Origin: Pseudomonadota bacterium
Lineage (GTDB): Bacteria > Pseudomonadota > Gammaproteobacteria > Steroidobacterales > Woeseiaceae
Reading direction: 5' to 3'
Assembly (NCBI GenBank): GCA_022560695.1
Contig: JADFSP010000001.1
Span: 62,001 to 126,000 of the forward strand
DNA length: 64,000 bases
Part shown: one piece after another, positions 1 to 8,861 of the stretch
Layout of the letters: each line of letters starts with the position of its first letter
Numbering within the stretch: the stretch's first letter is position 1
The notes under the pieces: model-generated
The model's input: the letters and a program-made list of their open reading frames with translations, nothing else
What the model was told of the DNA's origin: nothing
The model's database searches: none
Position numbers and translations under genes: made by a program

Positions 1-725
1 GATTCAATCGGGATACCCCGATCCTCGGCCGCAAACAGACCCAGAATCGGCGCCGAGATCGGGCGCAGCTTGTCTTCGTCTTCTGTCACCTGGCCATAAT
101 AGATGACCGAGGCATCCAGCTTGTCGGGAAACAACATCGCGGTATTCAGTGACCAGCCGCCGCCGAAACACCAGCCCAGCGAACCGATGCTCGGCGCGCC
201 TGCCGTCTCATCGACGAAGTCGTAGGCCTGGCGGATATTTTCCGCGGCGCGCTCCGGATTCTCGACGACCGAAATCATCATCTTCCTGGCCTCCGCGGGA
301 TTGACGGCTGTTTTGCCGCCGAAGAGATCGATGGCGAGCACGATATAGCCCTCGGCAGCGAGCCGGTTCGCCATTGCACGCACGTTGTCATTGAGTCCCC
401 ACCACTCGTGGATAACGATAATCGCCGGAAGCGGGTCGATCATGTTGGACGGAAACACGAAGTATCCATAGACGAGTTCTTCTTGGACTTCGGCGTATGG
501 CAGAAATTCCGAGATGACCGGGCGAATCGGCGCAATGAGCGCCGCCCCGCTGAGATCGCTGGTGTCCGATGCATGCTCTCGTGCCATGGCCTGAACGTTC
601 GCCCGCCCCGCGGCCTTGTCTCCTACGGTCGGGCTCGTGCCAGACGGGTCGCAGGCGGCAACCATCCAGGATACGGCGATCAGGCCGGCACACAGCGCAC
701 GACGAGAATTTTTGCGAACGGACAT
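1..725 (-). CDS. Dienelactone hydrolase family protein (lipoprotein-like, 3' end missing)
   Basis: Reads leftwards from ATG at 725 and runs off the window, so about 241 residues are visible. The N-terminus is a signal-like segment ending in VAACD, which resembles a lipobox. Next come IIVIHEWWGLND (oxyanion region of dienelactone hydrolases) and SLGWCFGGGWS, the nucleophile elbow with Cys where serine hydrolases have Ser. Cys is the normal DLH nucleophile. The His and Asp of the triad should lie near the missing C-terminus; FAAEDRGIP at the edge is probably the Asp region. Members cleave dienelactones or other small esters. An envelope location is inferred. It diverges from the antiporter gene at 883 across about 157 bp. 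Confidence 0.85.
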   Translation of the reverse strand, partial: MSVRKNSRRALCAGLIAVSWMVAACDPSGTSPTVGDKAAGRANVQAMAREHASDTSDLSGAALIAPIRPVISEFLPYAEVQEELVYGYFVFPSNMIDPLPAIIVIHEWWGLNDNVRAMANRLAAEGYIVLAIDLFGGKTAVNPAEARKMMISVVENPERAAENIRQAYDFVDETAGAPSIGSLGWCFGGGWSLNTAMLFPDKLDASVIYYGQVTEDEDKLRPISAPILGLFAAEDRGIPIE

Positions 726-882
726 AAACGGGCCCCGCAGAATTTCCACCAGTGTAATCGAAAATCACCGCCTGTCGAAGGTCTGGTCACGGCGTACGCG
801 GCTTTTGCCGGAAAAATCGCTTGATTGTCGATCTGCATTAAACTCATCGTTGCGAAGACATTATCGATATTGAGGACATTCC

Positions 883-2649
883 GTGACTCTGCTGCAGGAA
901 TCCATCGTTTACCTGCTGGCTGCAATCATCAGCGTACCGATCAGCAAGTGGCTCGGTTTCGGCTCGGTGCTTGGCTACCTGGCCGCAGGCATTATCATCG
1001 GCCCATTCGGCCTCGCGTTCGTCTCGGATGCGGAGCATATCCTTCAGTTCGCGGAACTCGGCGTCGTATTCCTCTTGTTTGTCATCGGCCTCGAACTCAA
1101 GCCGTCGCGCCTGTGGGTGATGCGCAAAATGGTGTTTGGCCTCGGCCCGGCACAGGTGCTTACGAGCGCCATCGTCATTGCCCTGCTGGCAACCGCCTAT
1201 GGGCTGGACACAACGGCCGCCATCGTGATCGGGCTGATTCTCGCACTGTCTTCAACGGCCTTTGTCCTGCAGCTGCTGGCGGAGAAGAAACAGCTGACCT
1301 CGGACCACGGCCGCGCAGCATTTGCAACCCTTCTTTTCCAGGACCTTGCAGTCATCCCGTTGATCGTTGTACTGCCGATGCTCGGCGCATCCGCCGGCGC
1401 TGATAGCGGCTTTGACATTGCGCGTGCCGCATTCATGGCGCTGGCCATCGTCGGCCTGATCGTCGGCGGGCGGTACGTTCTGCGTCCGATCCTGCATATC
1501 GTAGCCGCGTCGAAGATTCCGGAGATTTTTACGGCCACGGCGTTGCTGGTCGTCGTCGGCGCCGCTCTGCTGATGAAATTCGCCGGCATGTCGATGGTTC
1601 TCGGCGCGTTCATCGCCGGCATGCTGCTCGCGGATTCCGAGTACCGGCATCAGCTCGAAGCCGATATCGCGCCGTTCAAGGGACTGCTGCTGGGTCTGTT
1701 TTTCATTGCCGTGGGAATGTCGGTCAACATCATCTTGTTGCTGGACGCGCCGGGGCGCATCCTCCTTTTCGTCGCTGCACTCATGCTCGCGAAGGCGCTG
1801 GTGTTGCTGCCGCTGGCACGCGTTTTCGGGCTGTGTGACTGGCGCGGTTCGATCAGCCTCGCCGCAGTCATGTCACAGGGCGGTGAGTTCGCTTTCGTAT
1901 TGTTCGGCATCGTCGCCCGCGAGCGCATCGCGCCACCTGAACTGATTGATGAACTCGTACTCGCGGTGGCTGTATCAATGTTGCTGACGCCGTTCGTTTA
2001 TCTGCTGGCCCGGCACGTGGCGAGACGCATGGACGACTCGTCGGAGCCCGAGTACGACCGGCCCGACAATCAGCATCACGAAGTCATCATTGCAGGATTT
2101 GGCCGCGTCGGTCAGATAGTCGGCAGGCTGTTGCGCATCGTCGGTAAGCCATTCACCGCGCTCGAGATCGATTCGTCGCAGGTCAATGTCGTGAGACGCT
2201 ACGGCAGCAAGGTTCATTTCGGTGACGCATCGCGGCTCGATTTGCTGAGAGCGGCCGGCGCTGATCATGCCAAAATTCTGGTGCTGGCGATCGATGACGT
2301 AACAGCATCGATGAAGACCGCGGAAACCGTAGTCCGGCATTTTCCACACCTGAAAATCGTCGCGCGGGCACGTAACCGGCGCCACGCGCACTCGTTGATG
2401 GACCTGGGCATCGCGGACATCAGCCGCGAGACGCTTCTGTCCAGTATTGCGCTCGGCGAGAGCGTCCTCGACAAGCTGGGATTCGACACTGATGAGATTG
2501 AGCACATTGGCCAGACGTTTCGCAAGCGGGACGCTCAACTGCTTGTGGAGCAACACGCGATACACGATTCCGAAGAAAAATTGATCCAGTCGGCGAAAGA
2601 TACTGCACGCGAACTCGAGTCGATCCTCAGGAACGATCGACGTCGTTGA
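883..2649 (+). CDS. CPA2 family monovalent cation:proton antiporter (KefB/KefC/YbaL type)
   Basis: 588 residues starting at GTG 883, with GAGGA about seven bases upstream. Residues 1-375 are a hydrophobic Na+/H+ exchanger domain of roughly 12 membrane segments. It is followed by a Rossmann RCK/TrkA-N domain starting near residue 397, with the nucleotide loop GFGRVG at about 404, and a charged C-terminal tail. This order is that of K+ efflux antiporters such as KefC, RosB and YbaL: K+ (or Na+) leaves in exchange for H+, gated by nucleotide or glutathione adducts on the RCK domain. No KefF/KefG-like ancillary flavoprotein gene lies beside it, which favours a YbaL-like role. The exact cation cannot be read from sequence. 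Confidence 0.9.
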   Translation: MTLLQESIVYLLAAIISVPISKWLGFGSVLGYLAAGIIIGPFGLAFVSDAEHILQFAELGVVFLLFVIGLELKPSRLWVMRKMVFGLGPAQVLTSAIVIALLATAYGLDTTAAIVIGLILALSSTAFVLQLLAEKKQLTSDHGRAAFATLLFQDLAVIPLIVVLPMLGASAGADSGFDIARAAFMALAIVGLIVGGRYVLRPILHIVAASKIPEIFTATALLVVVGAALLMKFAGMSMVLGAFIAGMLLADSEYRHQLEADIAPFKGLLLGLFFIAVGMSVNIILLLDAPGRILLFVAALMLAKALVLLPLARVFGLCDWRGSISLAAVMSQGGEFAFVLFGIVARERIAPPELIDELVLAVAVSMLLTPFVYLLARHVARRMDDSSEPEYDRPDNQHHEVIIAGFGRVGQIVGRLLRIVGKPFTALEIDSSQVNVVRRYGSKVHFGDASRLDLLRAAGADHAKILVLAIDDVTASMKTAETVVRHFPHLKIVARARNRRHAHSLMDLGIADISRETLLSSIALGESVLDKLGFDTDEIEHIGQTFRKRDAQLLVEQHAIHDSEEKLIQSAKDTARELESILRNDRRR

Positions 2650-2665
2650 TCAGATGTTCCATTGC

Positions 2666-2815
2666 CTAGTCGTCATCCTCCCATTCACGTAACTTGCTCT
2701 TGTCGACCTGTTGCCATTGTTCCTCGCTCTGGCGCATGTATCCGACGATCTTCGCGATGACATAGACGATCACGATAATGATCAGAGCGAGTATTTGCCA
2801 CAGACCGTCTGGCAT
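2666..2815 (-). CDS. Small single-span membrane protein, 49 aa
   Basis: A 49-residue frame starting at ATG 2815. MPDGLWQ is followed by a hydrophobic stretch rich in Ile/Val (about residues 8-25), then a charged amphipathic tail ending in EWEDDD. The composition is typical of small inner-membrane proteins with one helix and a cytoplasmic tail, and unlike a random shadow frame. It lies convergent to the antiporter gene (17-bp gap) and divergent from the MATE gene (about 100 bp apart). No family recognised. Function unknown. Confidence 0.55.
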   Translation of the reverse strand: MPDGLWQILALIIIVIVYVIAKIVGYMRQSEEQWQQVDKSKLREWEDDD

Positions 2816-2914
2816 TCTGTTGTCCGGGGAGGCGGGGTCTCGGCAAGCTTAGCATCGTCTTGCGTTTTCAAACTCACCCTGTTCCATGGCGTCCCTGACG
2901 ATAGAATCCCCGCT

Positions 2915-4330
2915 ATGACGTACCCAGCGCATCAGACCTCCATCTGGCGGAGAACCGCGGCATTCGTACACGAGTCACTGAGCGACAGCGACGTCGATTA
3001 CACCCGCGGGCCTGTCGGGCGCGCGCTGGGCCTGCTGGCCATACCGATGATGCTCGAGATGTCGATGGAATCGGTCTTCGCCGTCGTCGATATCGCCTTC
3101 GTGTCCCGGCTTGGCACTGATGCGGTTGCTGCTGTCGGTATCACGGAAGCGCTCGTCACTGTTCTTTATGCCGTCGCGATAGGGTTGGGCATGGGTGTGA
3201 CCGCGATGGTGTCGCGCCGCGTCGGTGCCAAAGACAACGATGCGGCGGCAACTGTCACGGGTCAGGCGATCTGGCTTGGCGCCGTCTTGTCGATAGTGAT
3301 TGGAATCTCTGGCGTGCTCTTCGCCGAAGACCTGCTGCGCATCATGGGCGCATCACAAAATGTCGTCACCGAAGGCAAGGGATTCGCGGCCGTATTGCTG
3401 GGCGGCTCGGCCACGATCCTGTACCTGTTCCTCCTCAACGCAGCGTTCCGTGGCGCAGGTGATGCGATGGTTGCACTCCGTTCCCTGTGGCTTGCGAACG
3501 CGATCAATATCGTGCTCGATCCGTGCCTCATATTCGGCATCGGCCCGTTCCCCGAAATGGGCGTCACAGGCGCGGCGGTCGCCACGACGATCGGTCGCGG
3601 CATCGGCGTCGCGTATCAGCTTGTCTATCTCTTCGGCGGGCGCGGCCGACTCGCGTTCAATTCACGGCACCTGCGAATCGTTCCGGCATTGTTGAAACGC
3701 ATAGTGGTCATATCGATAGGTGGCGTCGGCCAGTTTCTTATCACAACGTCGAGCTGGATTGCCATCATGCGCATCGTGGCGCTTTATGGCAGCTCAGCGA
3801 TTGCCGCATACACCATTGCCCTGCGCATGATCGAATTCGCGCTTCTGCCCGCGTGGGGACTTGGCAATGCCGCTGCAACACTGGTGGGCCAGAATCTGGG
3901 TGCCGGGCGCCCTGAGCGCGCTGAGCGTTGCGCATGGCGTGCGGCCAGATACAACGCAATCTTCATGACGGTCGTGGGCATTTTCCTGATTCTGGCGGCG
4001 CCCGACATTACGAGCCTGTTTTCGAGCGATCCGGACGTGATTCGCTATGGCACAAGCTGTCTGCGCATACTCGGAGTCGGCTACCCGATGTACGCGGTCG
4101 GCATGATCATGATTCAGGCGCTGAATGGCGCGGGCGATACGTCGACCCCGTCCGCACTCAATTTGCTGTGTTTCTGGCTTGTTCAGATTCCACTGGCGTT
4201 CTGGCTCGCCAAATCGGCGGCGTTCGGTCCGGACGGCGTATTTCTTGCGATTGTCGTTTCCGAGTCACTGCTGACCGTCTTGAGCGTCATCCTGTTTCGC
4301 CGCGGCGCCTGGAAGCGCCGGGTGGTCTGA
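2915..4330 (+). CDS. MATE family multidrug/metabolite exporter
   Basis: 471 residues from ATG 2915. The frame is open further upstream, but that extension reads through intergenic DNA and would exceed the family length of about 450-470. The protein shows about 12 hydrophobic segments in two similar halves. The first half opens GRALGLLAIPMMLEMSMES and contains the GLGMGVTAMVSRRVGA loop after TM2. The second half has the equivalent GLGNAAATLVGQNLGAGRP loop. Both are hallmarks of the MATE (NorM/DinF) superfamily, which exports cationic drugs or metabolites using H+ or Na+. The substrate cannot be inferred. The N-terminal 30 residues form a cytoplasmic extension. Confidence 0.9.
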   Translation: MTYPAHQTSIWRRTAAFVHESLSDSDVDYTRGPVGRALGLLAIPMMLEMSMESVFAVVDIAFVSRLGTDAVAAVGITEALVTVLYAVAIGLGMGVTAMVSRRVGAKDNDAAATVTGQAIWLGAVLSIVIGISGVLFAEDLLRIMGASQNVVTEGKGFAAVLLGGSATILYLFLLNAAFRGAGDAMVALRSLWLANAINIVLDPCLIFGIGPFPEMGVTGAAVATTIGRGIGVAYQLVYLFGGRGRLAFNSRHLRIVPALLKRIVVISIGGVGQFLITTSSWIAIMRIVALYGSSAIAAYTIALRMIEFALLPAWGLGNAAATLVGQNLGAGRPERAERCAWRAARYNAIFMTVVGIFLILAAPDITSLFSSDPDVIRYGTSCLRILGVGYPMYAVGMIMIQALNGAGDTSTPSALNLLCFWLVQIPLAFWLAKSAAFGPDGVFLAIVVSESLLTVLSVILFRRGAWKRRVV

Positions 4331-4384
4331 CGCGGGAAATCGTTGTCGGGTAACGTGTGAGCAAACGAATCCAGGGAGTTTTCC

Positions 4385-4474
4385 ATGACTGACGTGAATC
4401 GACCGGCCAATGCCGCCTTGACGGTGTCCTTGTGGCGTGACGAGCGAAGTATGATTTTCGGAGCCGCGCGTTGA
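4385..4474 (+). CDS. Possible 29-codon leader peptide coupled to the ABC ATPase gene
   Basis: Short frame starting at ATG 4385, preceded by AGGGAG seven bases upstream. It ends at TGA 4472-4474, which overlaps the TTG start of the ABC gene (TTGA). The ABC start has no obvious ribosome-binding site of its own, so translation of this leader could deliver ribosomes to it. The peptide (MTDVNRPANAALTVSLWRDE...) has no recognisable motif. Evidence is the strong Shine-Dalgarno sequence and the exact overlap; chance cannot be excluded. Confidence 0.35.
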   Translation: MTDVNRPANAALTVSLWRDERSMIFGAAR

Positions 4475-5268
4475 CTGCTCCGCTGCTGCTTGACATTCAC
4501 AACGCTACAATCTGGCGCGGTACGACGTGTGTGTTCGAGAAACTCGACTTGCAGATCGCGCAACACGAGCGCGTCGCGATACTCGGCCCCAACGGATCTG
4601 GCAAGACGACGCTGCTGAAGACGATTAACCGTGAGCTTTACCCGGTCGCGAAACGTGATTCCTGGGTAAGAATTCTCGGCCGTGATCACTGCAACGTATG
4701 GGATCTGCGCAAGCACATCGGAATTGTGTCGCATGACCTGCACCAGCGCTACAGGCCGGCGACAACAGCACTCGAGGTGATCGTATCCGGCTTTCACTCG
4801 AGTATCGGTGTGCACGGCATCCTCGCAGGCCGTGTCAGCGAGAGCCAGATCAAATCTGCGACCAAGACGCTCCGCGAACTCGGCATCGAAGCGCTGCGCG
4901 ATACTCCGCTGAAATTCATGTCGACGGGTCAACAACGCCGCTGTCTGCTCGGCCGAGCACTCGTGCATCAACCCGACACATTGATATTCGACGAACCTAC
5001 TGCCGGACTCGATTTCGCTGCGAGTTTCGACTACCTGGACCGTATTCGTCGCCTGGCGCGCAGCGGCCACAATATCCTGCTCGTTACGCACCATCTGAAC
5101 GAGATCCCGCCGGAAGTGGACCGGGTGATCGCACTCAAAGACGGAGGTGTGGTCGCGGATGGCCCAAAGGACTCGATATTGACGAATGAGCTGCTGAGCT
5201 CGCTGTATGAAACAGAGATTCGCGTGGCACGGGTGGACGGATTTTTTCTCGCCTATCCGGGTAACTAA
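4471..5268 (+). CDS. ABC transporter ATP-binding protein (stand-alone)
   Basis: 265 residues from TTG 4471; no ATG or GTG lies in frame before the domain begins. Contains Walker A GPNGSGKTT (39-47), a Q-loop region GIVSHDL, a signature written MSTGQQRR instead of LSGGQ, Walker B LIFDEPTAGLD and the switch His in VTHHLNE. All catalytic elements are present, so it should hydrolyse ATP. It resembles the YlmA/ModF-like group of single-domain ABC ATPases. No permease or binding-protein gene adjoins it: the neighbours are a MATE exporter and a NERD protein. Its partner and cargo are therefore unknown, and a non-transport role is possible. Confidence 0.85.
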   Translation: MTAPLLLDIHNATIWRGTTCVFEKLDLQIAQHERVAILGPNGSGKTTLLKTINRELYPVAKRDSWVRILGRDHCNVWDLRKHIGIVSHDLHQRYRPATTALEVIVSGFHSSIGVHGILAGRVSESQIKSATKTLRELGIEALRDTPLKFMSTGQQRRCLLGRALVHQPDTLIFDEPTAGLDFAASFDYLDRIRRLARSGHNILLVTHHLNEIPPEVDRVIALKDGGVVADGPKDSILTNELLSSLYETEIRVARVDGFFLAYPGN

Positions 5269-5394
5269 GGCCTTGCGGGCTCTGCGACCGGCGCCGTGGC
5301 CCGGACCACGAAACCGCATATGTCGGGCATGGCGCCTTCGCAAAACGTGACCTGATACGATACTTGTGCCGGCCATTGGCCGTAGGGTCGGGGT

Positions 5395-6102
5395 ATGATC
5401 ATGTGCTTGAGAACCGCGCTCACGAGTCTGCCGCTCATTGCCTTGCCTGCCGTGGCGGCCGAGCCGGCTGCGGTGATCGATATCACGAGCGTCGGCCCGG
5501 CGATGTTCATATTTACAATCGCCGGCGCATTGCTGCTCACGCTGATTTTTCGCTCCACAGCCGCTCACGTTGCGCACTTCGTCGTAGCACGCTTCGGAGA
5601 GTTTTGCATTCGCAGGGCACTGGAGGCCCGCAGCAAGGATGTCCTCCACGATTTCATATTGCCAGGCGCCTACGGCGGCCTCGTAAAGATCGATCATGCG
5701 ATCATGACTGCCGGCGGCGTTCTCTGCATTCAAACCAAGCACTATAACGGCATCATCTTCGGCGAGGCCCAGGAGCCGCAATGGACCAACGTTGACGGCG
5801 TTAATCGCCGCAAATTTTTGAATCCGCTGATACAGAATGAAGGACGCACGCGCGCATTGCAAAAAATCCTTCCGAACTTACCCGTCGCGAATCTGGTCGT
5901 GTTCACCGGCGCCGTGGAATTCACAACAACGCCGCCCAAGAACGTCATTCGTGTTCGCGAACTCGAAAGCTTCATCGCAAAATTCGTGTTCGGCCCAAGC
6001 AAGCTTAAAGACTGGGACGCGGCCTGGCTGACCATCAAGTCCGCAGCACTCACCGACAAAGACACACGCAAGGATTTTAGCGCGCAGCTAGGGTTTTTCT
6101 GA
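5395..6102 (+). CDS. NERD domain-containing membrane protein
   Basis: 235 residues. A signal-like segment (about 1-22) is followed by a transmembrane helix (about 35-55, MFIFTIAGALLLTLIF). A NERD nuclease-related domain then carries HDFILPGAYGGLVKIDHA, a GVLCIQTKHYNGIIFG strand with the acidic and lysine positions typical of the restriction-endonuclease-like fold, and NPLIQNEGRTRAL. Members are often predicted single-strand nucleases, but a membrane-anchored copy may have another role. Start may be ATG 5395 or 5401; a GGGG lies just upstream. It follows the ABC gene by 126 bp. Activity is not demonstrable from sequence alone. Confidence 0.8.
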   Translation: MIMCLRTALTSLPLIALPAVAAEPAAVIDITSVGPAMFIFTIAGALLLTLIFRSTAAHVAHFVVARFGEFCIRRALEARSKDVLHDFILPGAYGGLVKIDHAIMTAGGVLCIQTKHYNGIIFGEAQEPQWTNVDGVNRRKFLNPLIQNEGRTRALQKILPNLPVANLVVFTGAVEFTTTPPKNVIRVRELESFIAKFVFGPSKLKDWDAAWLTIKSAALTDKDTRKDFSAQLGFF

Positions 6103-6169
6103 CACGACAATTGACCCGATGTTCTATACTCCGGCGATTCCTTGATTCGTCCTGGACGTCAACGACCGC

Positions 6170-7372
6170 ATGGAAAGTTCTGTTGCTCTGATCTCGTCAC
6201 CCATTGGCGTGCTCGCCGTATTATGCTCGGTCGCGGCATTCTTCTTCCTGCTTGAGCAGGTTACGCGTGCAAAACTCTTTCAATACGTCCCGCCATTGTT
6301 GTTCATCTATGCAACTCCGGTAATTCTCAACAATGTCGATCTGATTCCCAGCGATTCGCCGGTCTATTCCGGGCTCAACACATATCTTCTTCCCGCGTTC
6401 ATCGTACTGATGCTCATCAAGGTCAATATACCCGTCGTCGTGCGTGTCATGGGCAAGGGCGTACTGGTCATGCTGATGGGCACGGCGGGTGTAGTCGTCG
6501 GCGGCGTCGTCGCTTATTTCATCGTGCACCAGTGGTTGTCCGACGATGCGTGGAAGGGTTACGGCGCCCTGGCCGGCAGCTGGATCGGCGGCACCGCCAA
6601 CCTGTTTGCGACGGGTGAGATGCTGGGTACATCCGAGGAGCAGGTCGGACTGGCCGTGATTGCCGACAATGTCGTCTATGTCGTCTGGCTGCCGTTGCTG
6701 TTGCTGTCGCGCGACTTCGCGGACCGATTCAACGCCTGGGCGCGCGTTCCCTCCGACCGCATCGCGACCATGGATGCTGCCGCCGAATTCCATGCCGAGG
6801 AAGACAAGGCACCGACGATGCCGCAGTACCTGTTTCTTGCAGCCGTGGTTATCGGCGTAACCTGGGTCAGCAAGGCGCTGGCGCCCGGGATCTCGCAATG
6901 GATAGCTTCGGGCTTACCGTCGATCGAAGCGGTATTTTCGGAGACGACGACGCGTATCCTGCTGGTTACGACGATCGCGTTGCTATTGTCTCTGACGCCG
7001 GTCTCCAAGCTGCCGAATTCGACGGCGTTGGGTACGGCGCTCGTGTACATATTCGTCGCTGGCATTGGCGCGCGCGCGTCGATGTCGGGACTTGCCGAAG
7101 CCCCCGCCTTCGTGCTCGGCGCGTTCATCTGGATTTTCATTCACGGCCTTTTTTGCGTCGCCGGCGCCTGGCTGTTTCGTGTCGACATACACAGCGTTGC
7201 GATCGCATCTGCTGCAAACATCGGCGGTGCCGCGTCCGCGCCGATCGTCGCAGCGTATCATCGGCCAGGTCTTGTCCCCGTATCGATCCTGATGGCGTTG
7301 CTTGGTTACGCGATGGGCAATTACCTGGCGCCGCTGACCGGCCAGCTCGCGCGCATGGCCGCGGGCCAATAG
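6170..7372 (+). CDS. DUF819 family integral membrane protein
   Basis: 400 residues, almost entirely hydrophobic with about 10-11 membrane segments. The pattern is that of the DUF819 (YjcL) family: IYATPVILNNVDLIP near residue 50, the WIGGTANLFATGEMLG segment around 140-155, and a matching ANIGGAASAPIVAAYH segment near 345-360. The paired GG-rich segments suggest an inverted-repeat transporter fold. Function is uncharacterised in the family; a solute carrier role is inferred. The upstream gap is 67 bp. The 3' end converges on the glyoxalase-like gene with 16 bp between stops. Confidence 0.82.
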   Translation: MESSVALISSPIGVLAVLCSVAAFFFLLEQVTRAKLFQYVPPLLFIYATPVILNNVDLIPSDSPVYSGLNTYLLPAFIVLMLIKVNIPVVVRVMGKGVLVMLMGTAGVVVGGVVAYFIVHQWLSDDAWKGYGALAGSWIGGTANLFATGEMLGTSEEQVGLAVIADNVVYVVWLPLLLLSRDFADRFNAWARVPSDRIATMDAAAEFHAEEDKAPTMPQYLFLAAVVIGVTWVSKALAPGISQWIASGLPSIEAVFSETTTRILLVTTIALLLSLTPVSKLPNSTALGTALVYIFVAGIGARASMSGLAEAPAFVLGAFIWIFIHGLFCVAGAWLFRVDIHSVAIASAANIGGAASAPIVAAYHRPGLVPVSILMALLGYAMGNYLAPLTGQLARMAAGQ

Positions 7373-7388
7373 CTCAAAGCAAAGGGCG

Positions 7389-7760
7389 TTATAGCCGCCA
7401 CGGAGGATTGCGGCGGTTCTCACCGGCCCAGTACAGACACAGAATGTTACCCGCCGGGTCGGCAAGTCTGGCCTCCCGCCACAGCCAGTTCTGATCCGCC
7501 GGCAGCTGCAGAAACTCGAAGCCCTGTTCCCGCAGCCGTGCGCAGAGCCCGTCGATATCTTCACTCTCGAAGTAGACCGTAACGCCGGTGCTCGCGGCGA
7601 TGTCTGCGACGGCATGAATTGAAAATGTTGCCTCACCGACGGGACATTCGAATCGCGCATAATCTGGAGCGTCGACAATTTGTACAAACCCCATGCGCTG
7701 ATAAAACGCCACAGACGCGGCAATATCCTGCGCGGGCAACGTAACCTGGTTGAGATTCAT
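7389..7760 (-). CDS. VOC (glyoxalase/bleomycin resistance) family protein
   Basis: 123 residues from ATG 7760, chosen because GGAGAG lies just upstream and MNLNQVTLPAQDIAAS is the usual start of this fold. The frame is open further upstream, but that extension reads the neighbouring divergent gene. One betaalphabetabetabeta module begins NQVTLPAQDIAASVAFYQ. A second ends EARLADPAGNILCLYW, where the Glu is a typical metal ligand. Single-chain VOC proteins of this length dimerise and act as glyoxalase-like lyases, dioxygenases or drug-binding proteins. No pathway partner is adjacent. It diverges from the MBL-fold gene with about 54 bp between starts. Confidence 0.85.
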   Translation of the reverse strand: MNLNQVTLPAQDIAASVAFYQRMGFVQIVDAPDYARFECPVGEATFSIHAVADIAASTGVTVYFESEDIDGLCARLREQGFEFLQLPADQNWLWREARLADPAGNILCLYWAGENRRNPPWRL

Positions 7761-7814
7761 GGGCCTCTCTCCAAGGACAATGCTCATTCGCAATGTTGAT
7801 GGTATCGTGACGCG

Positions 7815-8861
7815 ATGCTCCTGGTCACGATAGACGTTCTCAAGCGCATTGCGATTCGCATCGCCATCGGCATTCTGACGGTCTCGATCGTCGGCATTGC
7901 AACACTTATGCTGATGTGGCGTCATCGGCTGCAACTCGCTGATGTCGCATTGCGCCCGGCACCGGTCGCAGCACAACAGTCCAACGCCGTCACAGCGACC
8001 TGGTTCGGAGTCTCAACGCTATTATTCGATGACGGCGAAACGCAAATCCTGATCGATGGTTTTATTTCCCGCCCGACATTATCGGAAATTCTGCTGCAAC
8101 GACCTGTTGACAACGATGCGGCAATGATCGATTACGCTCTCAACGAGTACCGCATGGGCAGACTCGCCGCGATCATCCCCGTACATACGCATTTCGATCA
8201 CGCCATGGACATTGGCGCGATTGCAAATCGCAGCAGTGCGTCAATACTGGGGTCCGAATCAGCCGCGAACATTGCTCGCGGCGCCGGCGTTCCCGAAGAC
8301 CAGATCGTCGTCGTCAGCGACGGCGCTGAATATTCATTCGGCGCCTTCTCGGTAAAGATGATCGAGTCGGTACATGGCCCCGTCGGCTGGCGCGGTGAAA
8401 TCCCGCTCGCAGGTTCGATCGATGAACCACTCGTTCTTCCAGCCCCGGTCGTGGCGTGGCGCGCCGGGTGCAGTTACTCGATCGTCATCAGCCATCCACT
8501 CGGCACGACGATTGTTCAAGGCAGCACCGGGTTCATTGAAGGCGCGCTGGATGAGGTTCAGGCTGATGTCGTCATGCTGGGCGTAGGGCTACTGGAGGGT
8601 CTGGGCCATGATTATGCACAGGCCTACTGGCAGGCGGTCGTCACGGCGACAGGCGCGCAACTCGTGTTTCCGATCCACTTCGATGACTACACGAGACCGT
8701 ACGGCGAGATCGAGCTCATACCAAAAGTTCTGGATAACTTCGCCATCACGGTGCAATGGCTCGAAGAATTCAATGCAGCGTCGGATCTTGACACTCAGCT
8801 GTACATGCCCGTTTTTGGACAGCCGATTGCGCTCTATCCGGCCGAATCACCTGAGGCTTGA
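7815..8861 (+). CDS. Membrane-anchored MBL-fold metallo-hydrolase
   Basis: 348 residues. An N-terminal hydrophobic helix (about residues 10-35) acts as signal anchor. A metallo-beta-lactamase fold follows, with the zinc motif HTHFDHAMD at about 124-132 (HxHxDH). VHGPVG and VISHPLGTTI match later strand regions, and VFPIHFDDY near the end carries the last metal His. The second metal His is not certain from reading. These enzymes hydrolyse phosphoester, ester or amide bonds; the substrate is unknown. Placement outside the inner membrane is inferred from the anchor. The last 28 bases overlap the 3' end of the convergent GIY-YIG gene. Confidence 0.82.
   Translation: MLLVTIDVLKRIAIRIAIGILTVSIVGIATLMLMWRHRLQLADVALRPAPVAAQQSNAVTATWFGVSTLLFDDGETQILIDGFISRPTLSEILLQRPVDNDAAMIDYALNEYRMGRLAAIIPVHTHFDHAMDIGAIANRSSASILGSESAANIARGAGVPEDQIVVVSDGAEYSFGAFSVKMIESVHGPVGWRGEIPLAGSIDEPLVLPAPVVAWRAGCSYSIVISHPLGTTIVQGSTGFIEGALDEVQADVVMLGVGLLEGLGHDYAQAYWQAVVTATGAQLVFPIHFDDYTRPYGEIELIPKVLDNFAITVQWLEEFNAASDLDTQLYMPVFGQPIALYPAESPEA

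Noticed and set aside
388..768. 126-codon minus-strand frame overlapping the dienelactone hydrolase start
   Set aside because: It is the wrong reading phase of the hydrolase gene; the correct phase shows a lipobox-like start and the GWCFGG elbow.
5265..5401. 45-codon minus-strand frame between the ABC and NERD genes (MIIPRPYGQWPAQVSYQVTF...)
   Set aside because: Protein-like in composition and ending exactly at the ABC stop, but it has no ribosome-binding site, overlaps the NERD start and matches no family I know.
4183..5862. 559-codon open frame on the minus strand, spanning the ABC ATPase and NERD genes
   Set aside because: It lies antisense to a clear Walker A/B-containing gene and to a NERD-domain gene, has no domain features, and is the usual by-product of GC-rich codon bias.
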